Shown here one piece after another: positions 1 to 5,554 of a stretch of DNA of 11,719 nt. The notes under the pieces are model-generated. The model was not told where the DNA came from and searched no databases. It worked only from the letters and a program-made list of their open reading frames with translations. Location: the NCBI GenBank assembly GCA_902802975.1, contig CADCOF010000293.1, positions 1 to 11,719 on the forward strand, read 5' to 3'. Position 1 is the stretch's first letter. Each line of letters begins with the position of its first letter. Origin of the DNA: an uncultured Ruminococcus sp. Its GTDB lineage: Bacteria; Bacillota; Clostridia; Oscillospirales; Acutalibacteraceae. Position numbers and translations under genes: made by a program.

Positions 1-40
1 AAAAAAGATAAATACATAATAATCAAACAAGACAGCGTAT

Positions 41-67
41 AACTTGATTACTAATTGTAATCAAGTT
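41..67. repeat. Perfect hairpin at the dnaA 3' end
   Basis: AACTTGATTAC (41-51) is the exact reverse complement of GTAATCAAGTT (57-67), with a 5-base loop. In the dnaA transcript the hairpin begins at the last base of the stop codon. No T-run follows on the minus strand, so it is not a standard intrinsic terminator. It could be an RNA-stability or processing structure between dnaA and the gene expected next (dnaN, outside the window), or a protein-binding palindrome. The structure is seen; its role is unknown. Confidence 0.6.
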
Positions 68-1389
68 TACATATCCTGAATATTTTTGATTATATCTTCT
101 ACAGTTTCTTTTAATCGGACGTCCTTTGTTATCTTTTTCTCCATTTCCTGCATTGTATAAACGATAGTTGAGTAATGGCGACCTCCGAATTCGCTGCCTA
201 TCGCTTCCATTGATAAGCCTGTAACCTGCCTCACTATGTATATTGCGACTTGGCGCGCTTTGCTGATAACGGCGCGTCTGTTCTTTACAGAGCGAATATC
301 GTCGGGATTGACTCCATATGTGCGAGCTACCTCTTCGATTATTTTTTCTACTGTCACGGGAACAGGGATATCGTTAGTCTGCACATCTGCTATAACCTCT
401 TGAGCAATCATGAGCGATGGTTTTTCGCCATTCAGATAACTTTTTGCCTTTATCTTCTTTACAACGCCTTCCAGCTGCCGCACGTTTGTTTTTAGCTTGT
501 TTGCTATATACTCGCAAATGTCGTCCGGTATAACAAAATCAAGCGAATCAGCTTTGCTTTTTATGATGGCAATTCTGGTTTCTATATCAGGCGGCTGAAT
601 ATCTGCGATAAGACCCCATTCAAAACGGGTGCGCAGTCTGTCTTCGAGTGTTTTTATTTCTTTAGGCGGACGGTCTGATGTCAGCACTATTTGTTTTTTT
701 GCTTCATAGAGAGCGTTGAACGTATGGAAGAATTCCTCCTGTGTTGATTCCTTACCTCCGATAAACTGAACGTCATCGACAAGCAATACGTCCGCATTTC
801 GGTATTTTTGTCTGAATTCTGCCTGATTTACTCTGCGCAGTGATTCTACTATTTCATTTGTGAAGTCATCGCCTTTTACGTAGGCGATTTTCTTGTTGGG
901 ATCGTTGCTCAAAACCTCATTGCGAATCGCATGGAGCAGATGAGTCTTTCCAAGTCCGGAATTTCCGTAAATAAACAGCGGATTATATGAACCGCCCGGA
1001 TTTTGCGCTACTGCAAGCGACGCTGCATGAGCGAATTTGTTTGATGATCCTACTATGTAGTTACTGAAAGTAAGCGGTGCATCGTCATCGTCATTATCTC
1101 CGGGTACTTCTTTGTTTTCTTCTGTTGTTTCGATTTCTTCCGGAATGACAAGCTTAAGCTCATAGCGCGTTCCGAATATTTCTTCGAATGCGTCTCTGAT
1201 AAGTGTTATATAGCAGCGCGTTACAGTCTCTCTATGGAATGCGTTTGGCACAAGCAGTTCTATCTGACCTGATTCAAAGTCAATTTTTCTTGGCTCAATC
1301 CTGCTTATCCATGTTTGAAACGCTACTTTTGTGATCCGCTGTTGGCAGTAGTCACAGACTAGAGGCCATGTTTCGTTGAATGAATCCAT
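67..1389 (-). CDS. dnaA: Chromosomal replication initiator protein DnaA
   Basis: DnaA is the AAA+ ATPase that binds DnaA boxes at oriC, melts the origin and helps load the helicase. The 440-residue length is normal for the family. Domain I covers about residues 1-80. A short acidic linker (domain II) has a run of Asp near 98-103. The AAA+ domain has Walker A GNSGLGKT at 142-149, Walker B LLVDD at 202-206 and an arginine-rich RLRTRFEWG segment at 251-259. Domain IV, the DNA-binding part, runs from about 345 to 440. Its signature reads GGRHYSTI at 402-409 where most DnaA proteins have GGRDHTT, an unusual change in base-contacting residues. The ATG start at 1389 has a GGGGG tract about 12 bases upstream, a rather long spacing. 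The gene diverges from rpmH across the candidate origin, a classical arrangement. Identity is certain from motifs and context. Confidence 0.98.
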   Translation of the reverse strand: MDSFNETWPLVCDYCQQRITKVAFQTWISRIEPRKIDFESGQIELLVPNAFHRETVTRCYITLIRDAFEEIFGTRYELKLVIPEEIETTEENKEVPGDNDDDDAPLTFSNYIVGSSNKFAHAASLAVAQNPGGSYNPLFIYGNSGLGKTHLLHAIRNEVLSNDPNKKIAYVKGDDFTNEIVESLRRVNQAEFRQKYRNADVLLVDDVQFIGGKESTQEEFFHTFNALYEAKKQIVLTSDRPPKEIKTLEDRLRTRFEWGLIADIQPPDIETRIAIIKSKADSLDFVIPDDICEYIANKLKTNVRQLEGVVKKIKAKSYLNGEKPSLMIAQEVIADVQTNDIPVPVTVEKIIEEVARTYGVNPDDIRSVKNRRAVISKARQVAIYIVRQVTGLSMEAIGSEFGGRHYSTIVYTMQEMEKKITKDVRLKETVEDIIKNIQDM

Positions 1390-1406
1390 ATTAAATAATA
1401 ACCCCC

Positions 1407-1415
1407 ATTATATCA
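1407..1415 (-). promoter_or_regulatory. Possible extended -10 promoter of dnaA
   Basis: On the minus strand the sequence reads TGATATAAT, an extended -10 (TG-N-TATAAT). No clear -35 lies 16-18 bases upstream. Transcription would begin near 1400, leaving only about a dozen leader bases before the dnaA ATG and placing the GGGGG tract (1402-1406) outside the transcript. This conflict lowers confidence, and the real promoter may be further upstream. Confidence 0.35.
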
Positions 1416-1446
1416 TGTCATTTTTGATAAAATGATGAATGAATAT

Positions 1447-1503
1447 TTTGTATCAGTAATTAATATGATATCCGGATAAAATAGCATTCTTTTATGATAC
1501 AAA
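1447..1503. repeat. Nested dyad upstream of dnaA
   Basis: TTTGTATCA at 1447-1455 and TGATACAAA at 1495-1503 are exact inverted repeats. The 10-base palindrome TATCCGGATA lies between them at 1469-1478, almost concentric with the pair. The arrangement resembles a composite operator in the dnaA upstream region, but this AT-rich sequence could produce it by chance. Function is unknown. Confidence 0.45.
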
Positions 1504-1616
1504 TTTTATGTGTTTAGCAGCAGTCACTTGCGCGAGGCGCATCTGCCCACTGTATAAATAACCATGTTAATTATAGCATAATCGTCCTTTCATTTCAATA
1601 AGAAATAATCATAAAA

Positions 1617-1625
1617 TGTGGAAAA
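1617..1625 (-). promoter_or_regulatory. DnaA-box-like site TTTTCCACA
   Basis: The minus strand reads TTTTCCACA, one mismatch from the consensus TTATCCACA. It is part of a 14-base sequence (1612-1625) repeated exactly at 1663-1676. The repetition and position in the dnaA-rpmH gap support a DnaA-binding role. Confidence 0.65.
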
Positions 1626-1667
1626 CTTGAGAAAAAAAGAGTTTTTCATGAATTATTAACGTTAAAA

Positions 1668-1676
1668 TGTGGAAAA
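1668..1676 (-). promoter_or_regulatory. DnaA-box-like site TTTTCCACA, second copy
   Basis: This copy is identical to the site at 1617-1625, in the same orientation and 51 bases away, near five helical turns. It borders the AT-rich stretch that is the best candidate for the unwinding element. Confidence 0.65.
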
Positions 1677-1764
1677 TACTATTGTGCAATTTGACGAAAT
1701 TATTATTTTTTCCTTTTAATGGTTGACTTTTGCTCTGTTTTTGTTAAACTTAACTTTGAAGGAT

Positions 1765-1773
1765 TTATCCACA
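1765..1773 (+). promoter_or_regulatory. Consensus DnaA box TTATCCACA
   Basis: This is a perfect match to the bacterial DnaA box, on the strand opposite to the other two sites. It lies about 70 bases upstream of the rpmH promoter and just after a weaker promoter-like sequence (TTGACT at 1723-1728, TAAACT at 1745-1750). DnaA bound here could affect both origin function and rightward transcription. Confidence 0.8.
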
Positions 1774-1843
1774 GTATGGGCGAAGTGTGTCTGCTTTGCC
1801 ATAGTGCCCTGCATATTTATTTTGGGGTATCCTAATTTTTCTG

Positions 1844-1873
1844 TTGACATAATGCCACAGTTTAAGGTATAAT
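1844..1873 (+). promoter_or_regulatory. Promoter of rpmH (sigma-A type)
   Basis: TTGACA at 1844-1849 and TATAAT at 1868-1873 are both perfect consensus hexamers, with an 18-base spacer. The expected transcription start is near 1880, giving a leader of about 30 bases that ends in the strong Shine-Dalgarno AAGGAGGGG of rpmH. Confidence 0.85.
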
Positions 1874-1912
1874 GTTAAATTGCAAGGTTCATATTTGAAA
1901 GGAGGGGTTTGT

Positions 1913-2047
1913 ATGCTGAGAACATATCAGCCTAAGAAGCTTCACAGGAAAAAGGAGCATGGTTTTAGAAAGAGAATGGCCGATCGTAACGGCCGCAAGG
2001 TTTTGGCTCGCAGGAGAGCAAAGGGCAGAAAGAGACTCTCTTATTAA
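1913..2047 (+). CDS. rpmH: 50S ribosomal protein L34
   Basis: This 44-residue, strongly basic protein begins [18 protein letters not shown] and ends with [10 protein letters not shown] and KGRKRLSY. That is the L34 pattern throughout, with the MLRTYQP start typical of clostridia. L34 is a small structural protein of the large ribosomal subunit that binds 23S rRNA. The ATG at 1913 follows a strong Shine-Dalgarno (AAGGAGGGG, about 1899-1906) and a consensus promoter at 1844-1873. The gene lies immediately right of the candidate origin and diverges from dnaA, its position in most Firmicutes. It is followed by a long hairpin (2058-2105) and an unusually wide gap of nearly 300 bases before rnpA, so the two may not share one transcript. 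Confidence 0.97.
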   Translation: MLRTYQPKKLHRKKEHGFRKRMADRNGRKVLARRRAKGRKRLSY

Positions 2048-2057
2048 TCAAGAGATG

Positions 2058-2105
2058 TGTAACTATTCAGGCTCATTTTTTGATCAAAGAGTCTGAATAG
2101 TTACA
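2058..2105 (+). terminator. Long hairpin after rpmH, possible terminator or processing site
   Basis: The arms 2058-2074 and 2089-2105 pair over 17 bases with one G-U, around a 14-base loop. It starts 11 bases after the rpmH stop codon. The downstream sequence is only moderately T-rich (GTAATGTTTTCATTTTG), so it is not a textbook intrinsic terminator. It may attenuate transcription, stabilise the abundant rpmH mRNA, or be a processing site. The rest of the gap to 2343 is AT-rich and holds no gene that I can see. Confidence 0.55.
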
Positions 2106-2309
2106 GTAATGTTTTCATTTTGTTCTCTTGTCGATTTTCACGTTGGGGCGTATGACCGCAATTTTTAGTTCTATTTGTGAGTAGTGCCCTCTTCGTCGTT
2201 GATATTGATTTTATTTTTGTGATGCGCATTCTTCTGTTTTTGTTTTTTATTTCCGATATTTCCGGTTCTGCACAACTCGCCCACGCATAATTTTTGAAAA
2301 ATAAAAAAA

Positions 2310-2338
2310 TTGATTGCGCTCTTTTTATGTTTTATTTT
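2310..2338 (+). promoter_or_regulatory. Possible promoter giving a leaderless rnpA transcript
   Basis: TTGATT (2310-2315) and TATTTT (2333-2338) are separated by 17 bases. Each hexamer departs from consensus at one or two positions. The start would fall near 2344-2346, at the rnpA ATG itself, and rnpA has no Shine-Dalgarno. The sequence is so AT-rich that chance matches are likely. Confidence 0.3.
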
Positions 2339-2343
2339 ATATT

Positions 2344-2688
2344 ATGACCAATTTAGAAACAATAAAAGAAAATAATACTTTTCGCCGCCTTTATCGCAGC
2401 AAGAATTGCTATGTCTACCCTCAAGTTGTTATCTATATTTCAAAAAATCATTTGGGAAGGTTTCGTTACGGAATTACCACAGGGAAGAAGATAGGCAATG
2501 CTGTTGTACGTTCACGCTGTCGGCGTGTTATCCGTGCTGCACTTTTTATGTTTTCCGAAGAATTGAGTTCGGCGGCCCATGGATATGATGTCGTTTTTGT
2601 TGCACGAAAAAAAACAGCATTTGTTAAGTCAAATGATTTGATTACACCGATTGGCACTGCATTGAGAAAATCCGGTGTTATAAAATAA
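2344..2688 (+). CDS. rnpA: Ribonuclease P protein component
   Basis: RnpA is the protein subunit that assists RNase P RNA in trimming the 5' leaders of pre-tRNAs. From the ATG at 2344 it has 114 residues, normal for the family. Recognisable parts are IKENNTFRRLY near the N-terminus (7-17), RYGITTGKKIGNAVVRSR (41-58, the RNR region) and the DVVFVARKK strand (82-90). The RNR motif, usually RNRxKR, reads RSRCRR here, with Ser replacing the usual Asn. No Shine-Dalgarno precedes the ATG. An in-frame TTG at 2314 would add ten hydrophobic residues not usual in the family and also lacks a ribosome site, so 2344 is preferred. It lies between rpmH and yidD, the standard order, and is followed after 19 bases by yidD. 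Confidence 0.95.
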   Translation: MTNLETIKENNTFRRLYRSKNCYVYPQVVIYISKNHLGRFRYGITTGKKIGNAVVRSRCRRVIRAALFMFSEELSSAAHGYDVVFVARKKTAFVKSNDLITPIGTALRKSGVIK

Positions 2689-2707
2689 TATTTATTTATA
2701 AAATATT

Positions 2708-2977
2708 ATGAAAAAGATATTGATCGGTTTGATTCGTTTTTATAAAAAATATATTTCTCCAAAATCGCCTCCGTGCTGTCGTTTTATCCCCAGTTGTTCG
2801 CAGTACGGTTTGGAGGCTGTTGAAAGATACGGTGCGCTCAAAGGATCATTTTTGACATTAATACGTATTTTAAGATGTAATCCGTGGAGTGCAGGTGGAT
2901 ATGATCCTGTTCCAAAAAATTTGAATACAATTAAATTAATTGATTATAAAGCTATAAAGAATAACGAAAAGAAATGA
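2708..2977 (+). CDS. yidD: Membrane protein insertion efficiency factor YidD
   Basis: This 89-residue protein has the whole YidD signature: FYKKYISP at 11-18, [12 protein letters not shown] at 23-34, an ILRCNPW segment at 54-60 and GGYDPVP at 63-69, with conserved cysteines at 24, 30 and 57. YidD is a small membrane-associated protein with an amphipathic N-terminal helix; in E. coli its loss impairs YidC-dependent insertion. The Asn/Lys-rich tail after residue 70 is not conserved in the family. The ATG at 2708 lies 19 bases after rnpA, in AT-rich sequence without a Shine-Dalgarno, so translation may depend on coupling or on an unstructured start region. Its place between rnpA and yidC is canonical. 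Confidence 0.95.
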   Translation: MKKILIGLIRFYKKYISPKSPPCCRFIPSCSQYGLEAVERYGALKGSFLTLIRILRCNPWSAGGYDPVPKNLNTIKLIDYKAIKNNEKK

Positions 2978-3046
2978 TTTTTATCCGTTCCACAATAAAT
3001 TATTATTTTACCTTGTATATGTGGTTCGGTTATGAGGTAGTATTTA

Positions 3047-4078
3047 ATGTATGGTATATTTGAATCGTTAGGCTATCTTTTTGGTTTTTTACTTTGGTTT
3101 GCTTTTGGTTTGGTTCGTAATTTTGCCGTTGCCATTCTTATTTTTACCGTTGTGCTTCGTGCGCTTCAGTTTCCATTGCAGATCAAGTCTCAAAAATCTA
3201 TGGCCGGAACAATGAGGCTTCAGAAAAAGCAGCAGGAGCTTCAAGAGAAATACGGACGTGACAGAGATAAGCTTAACGAAGAATTAGCTAAACTGTATGA
3301 AAAAGAAAACGTCAGTCCGACTGCCGGATGTACAACGACCATTGTGCCGATGTTTCTGTTGTTCGGAGTTTATTATGCTATTCGAAACCCGCTTACTAAT
3401 ACTTTGCATTTGTCGAAGACCAGTGTAGAGGCGGCTTTAAGTTATGCAAAGGGTCTGCCCGTCGTTGGTTCCAATATTGAAGGGTATTACGGTCAGATAA
3501 GTTTTATGAGCATATATTCCGATATTAAGAATAACGCGGATTTTTTGGCTCATACTGGACTTTCTGCATCGGATATAAGCCGGTTAGATTTGTTTTCAAG
3601 TGGATTTAAGCTTTTTGGTCTTAATCTTCTCGATATGCCGAGTTCTCACGGTGTGTGGTCTGTTTTTATTTTGTTCCCGGTACTGTGTTTCGTTTCGAGT
3701 TTCGCAACAAGTCTTGTGTCAATGAAAATGAACGGTCAAAGTGTGAATCTTAAAGGTCAGCAGGGCTGCATGAATTCCATGTTCCTCCTCATGCCGCTTA
3801 TGTCTGCGTGGATTGCATATTCCGTTCCGGCAGCTATTGGTCTATACTGGATATATTCGAGTATTATCGGATTTATTACAACTGTTATTATACACAAATT
3901 TTATAATGCGCAGGTTCTTACCGCTAAAGAAGAAGCAGCGAGGATCTCATATCTTGAAGAGATCGAAATGACTGTAAAAAAGGTCGAGCGAAAAGTTGTA
4001 GAGAAGCCTGTCCTTGCGAAAAAGCCGCAGACGGCGAAGACCTCAAAATCAGGTGGTAAAAAGAAAAAGAGAAAATAA
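3047..4078 (+). CDS. yidC: Membrane protein insertase YidC/SpoIIIJ/OxaI family
   Basis: YidC inserts proteins into the cytoplasmic membrane, alone or with SecYEG. The 343-residue protein is the short Gram-positive type, without the large periplasmic domain of proteobacteria. The first hydrophobic segment (about 8-37) runs into LRALQFPLQ, and Arg38 matches the conserved groove arginine. A charged helical hairpin (about 45-88, rich in Lys, Gln and Glu) follows. Other membrane segments are near 96-112, 203-226, 243-262 and 264-284, with the conserved PAAIGLYWIY at 261-270. The outer loop (about 113-200) is long. The C-terminus is basic (GGKKKKRK) and may contact the ribosome. No lipobox cysteine is visible, unlike B. 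subtilis SpoIIIJ. The ATG at 3047 has a GAGG Shine-Dalgarno. A 7-bp hairpin (4078-4084 with 4095-4101) follows the stop codon. Confidence 0.96.
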   Translation: MYGIFESLGYLFGFLLWFAFGLVRNFAVAILIFTVVLRALQFPLQIKSQKSMAGTMRLQKKQQELQEKYGRDRDKLNEELAKLYEKENVSPTAGCTTTIVPMFLLFGVYYAIRNPLTNTLHLSKTSVEAALSYAKGLPVVGSNIEGYYGQISFMSIYSDIKNNADFLAHTGLSASDISRLDLFSSGFKLFGLNLLDMPSSHGVWSVFILFPVLCFVSSFATSLVSMKMNGQSVNLKGQQGCMNSMFLLMPLMSAWIAYSVPAAIGLYWIYSSIIGFITTVIIHKFYNAQVLTAKEEAARISYLEEIEMTVKKVERKVVEKPVLAKKPQTAKTSKSGGKKKKRK

Positions 4079-4122
4079 ATGCCGTTGTTTTTTGCGGCAT
4101 TGGAAGATTAGAGGTGTCAAGT

Positions 4123-5010
4123 GTGATAAAAGAAGCGTTTAGCAAAGGAGACACTATAGAAGAAGCGTTGGCGTCTGCTTGTGAGGAGCTTGGCGTAGAT
4201 CCTAAGGACGCAGAATATGAAGTGATCAAAGAACCAAAGGGCAAAACGTTGGGGATTTTTGGAGGCAGTCCGGCTGAAGTCAGAGCGTTTATTACCGTTA
4301 CGCCTGCGGCGGCAGCCGAGGAATATCTGCTCAACATTTTGAAGTGTATGGGTCTTGATAATATCACTACAGAAGTTAAAGCAGAGGAAGAGACTGCGGA
4401 GATTAATTTGACCGGTGATGATGTAGGATTCGTCATTGGAAGAAGAGGGGAGACCCTTGATGCGCTGCAGTATCTTGCAGGTTTGGTAGCAAATCACGTT
4501 GATAATCAGTATTACAGAATAACGATCAATACAGGTAATTACAGAGAAAAAAGAGAGGAAACTCTTACAAAGCTTGGAAAAAAGCTTGCAATTAAAGCTG
4601 TAAAAACCGGTAAGAATGTTAATCTGGAGCCAATGAATCCTTATGAAAGAAGGATTATACATACTGCTGTTCAGGGTGTTAACGGTGCAATTTCTTTTTC
4701 CGAGGGTGAAGATTTGGAACGTCATGTTGTAATAGCACCGGATCCCAAAAATCCTGTCAAACCTAGAAGAGATTTCCGGAAGAACGGAAGAAACAATAAT
4801 GGCAGAGGCGGCAGAAGAGGTTCGCAAAGCAGCGGATATAAGCGTTCTCCTTATAAAGAGAATTTCGAAAGAAAGCCATATGAAAATCGTTACAATAAAC
4901 CGGTTGATGATGAAATGATAACTACGTCAACATTCAGTCAGAGAAGTCCTATTGAGAAAGCCGGTCTTCCTCTGTATTCAAAGATCGAAAAAAAACAGAA
5001 TGATGAATAA
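4123..5010 (+). CDS. khpB: RNA-binding protein KhpB (Jag/EloR), KH and R3H domains, with an Arg/Gly/Asn-rich tail
   Basis: KhpB (Jag/EloR) binds RNA, commonly with KhpA, and in streptococci affects cell elongation and division. From the GTG at 4123 it has 295 residues. The Jag-N domain is about 1-50, with KGKTLGIFGG at 39-48. The KH domain is about 80-140, with loop IGRRGETLDALQYL at 105-118. The R3H domain is about 145-205, with Arg176-x3-His180. Beyond residue 215 a low-complexity tail carries RRDFRK, NNNGRGGRRG and several aromatic residues. Such a tail resembles disordered RGG-type RNA-binding regions and is longer than in B. subtilis Jag. The GTG at 4123 is chosen because AGAGGTG (4110-4116) lies 6 bases upstream; a GTG at 4114 falls inside that site. 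It follows yidC as in most Firmicutes, but mnmE does not follow; a terminator does. Confidence 0.95.
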   Translation: MIKEAFSKGDTIEEALASACEELGVDPKDAEYEVIKEPKGKTLGIFGGSPAEVRAFITVTPAAAAEEYLLNILKCMGLDNITTEVKAEEETAEINLTGDDVGFVIGRRGETLDALQYLAGLVANHVDNQYYRITINTGNYREKREETLTKLGKKLAIKAVKTGKNVNLEPMNPYERRIIHTAVQGVNGAISFSEGEDLERHVVIAPDPKNPVKPRRDFRKNGRNNNGRGGRRGSQSSGYKRSPYKENFERKPYENRYNKPVDDEMITTSTFSQRSPIEKAGLPLYSKIEKKQNDE

Positions 5011-5048
5011 AGCATTTTGTGACCGTCATTATTAATAATTTAAGATCG

Positions 5049-5078
5049 AAAGGGACACTTTTTGCGAAGTGTCCCTTT
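5049..5078 (+). terminator. Intrinsic terminator after khpB
   Basis: AAAGGGACACTT (5049-5060) pairs exactly with AAGTGTCCCTTT (5067-5078) around a TTTGCG loop. The right arm ends in a run of four T. It lies 38 bases after the khpB stop and ends the rightward gene series. The stem has A and T ends on both sides, so it could also stop leftward transcripts that run past the MocR gene. Confidence 0.75.
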
Positions 5079-5080
5079 TA

Positions 5081-5120
5081 GCGGCATGGCGGCATGGCGG
5101 CATGGCGGCATGCTGCCGCT
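5081..5120. repeat. Octamer tandem repeat (GCGGCATG, four copies) with inverted arm
   Basis: Four perfect head-to-tail copies of GCGGCATG occupy 5081-5112. They are followed by TGCCGCT (5114-5120), the reverse complement of AGCGGCA at 5080-5086, so any unit can fold onto the closing arm. Such an array is prone to slippage and likely varies in copy number between strains. Confidence 0.9.
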
Positions 5121-5204
5121 CCCAGTTCCGTCTGGCTTTATTGTTAACGATAGTCTTTACCGCGTTCGACATTCATTCTTTCTCAAACTAAGAGTGGGAG
5201 ACGA

Positions 5205-5232
5205 GTTGCTTTTGCTAGGCGGCAAAAGTAAC
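5205..5232. repeat. Intergenic hairpin GTTGCTTTTGC / GCAAAAGTAAC
   Basis: The arms 5205-5215 and 5222-5232 pair over 11 bases with one G-U, around a 6-base loop. From memory, GGCAAAAGTAACCAAAA-like sequences recur in intergenic regions of many bacteria and are often mistranslated as small proteins (here giving LLLGGKSNQK). I treat it as an intergenic repeat and not as coding. Confidence 0.5.
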
Positions 5233-5430
5233 CAAAAACGCCTTTGTGCTTTAGTGGCTACAATCCCGCCTTTGTCTTATACGGAGCCGAGTAACCGCTA
5301 GTTTTAGGCTGGGTTCGGCATTCTTTAATTGCTCTTTTTCATGTGTAGGGCGCGGGTTTTATGGTTTGTATTTGCATACAGTTTGAGCGCGAGCTGCCTG
5401 CAGGTGCATGCCTGCCGCCGGGCGCGATGG

Positions 5431-5505
5431 CAATGTCATCAACTTAAGGTTAGACAGAGAGCATCACAAAGTTTTTCGCCAAGCCTTTTTTCAAAAAGGC
5501 TTGCC
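5431..5505. repeat. Interspersed hairpin element, copy 1
   Basis: The element begins CAATGTCATCAACTTAAG (5431-5448). After a variable stretch it continues CACAAAGTTTTTCGCC and ends in a hairpin, AAGCCTTTTT-TC-AAAAAGGCTT (5481-5502). A collinear copy in the same orientation lies at 11624-11693. The conserved ends, the variable middle and the matched stem lengths indicate a mobile or amplified structured repeat. It lies about 50 bases past the MocR stop codon and could also shape the 3' end of that transcript, although no T-run follows on the minus strand. Confidence 0.8.
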
Positions 5506-5554
5506 GCCGGAGGCACAACGGAATGGTTTATGTTTGCATAACGCTTGTGGGTGG

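Larger units (their letters stand above)
1390..1912. other. oriC: Candidate replication origin (oriC) between dnaA and rpmH
   Basis: This 523-base gap between the divergent dnaA and rpmH genes holds no gene. It contains one perfect consensus DnaA box, TTATCCACA, at 1765-1773 on the plus strand. Two one-mismatch boxes, TTTTCCACA on the minus strand, lie at 1617-1625 and 1668-1676. The stretch 1676-1722 is very AT-rich and is a plausible unwinding site. A GC-rich hairpin (TGCGC-GAG-GCGCA, 1529-1541) and a dyad around 1447-1503 lie nearer dnaA. The position beside dnaA is the usual one for bacterial origins. The box number is low, so further boxes may lie beyond dnaA, between dnaA and dnaN. I did not find a convincing run of DnaA-trio motifs. 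Confidence 0.75.
5080..5554. other. Noncoding repeat cluster between khpB and the leftward operon
   Basis: About 475 bases with no credible gene. In order it holds an octamer tandem repeat with a closing inverted arm (5081-5120), a hairpin with G-U (5205-5232), a CCTGCAGG palindrome (5397-5404), and a copy of an interspersed hairpin element (5431-5505). GTTCGRCATTC occurs at 5164-5174 and 5313-5323. Short open frames here have no Shine-Dalgarno and no recognisable domain. I read the region as an accumulation of intergenic repeats at the junction of two facing transcription units. Confidence 0.7.

Noticed and set aside
1471..1479. TTATCCGGA on the minus strand as a DnaA box
   Set aside because: It misses the CACA end of the consensus and is better explained as part of the palindrome TATCCGGATA.
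2314..2343. Upstream TTG start for rnpA adding ten residues
   Set aside because: The extra residues are not typical of RnpA and no ribosome site precedes the TTG; the ATG at 2344 fits the family start better.
3924..4827. Leftward open frames of 170 and 236 residues opposite yidC and khpB
   Set aside because: They lie antisense to well-supported conserved genes and resemble no family; the khpB reading has clear KH and R3H motifs.
5081..5112. CRISPR-like array
   Set aside because: Units are 8 bases with no spacers and no cas genes; it is a simple tandem repeat. The same holds for the heptamers at 7003-7023.
5481..5502. Hairpin as an intrinsic terminator of the MocR transcript
   Set aside because: The minus-strand sequence after the stem (GGCGAAAAACTTTG) has no T-run, so it does not meet the intrinsic terminator pattern.
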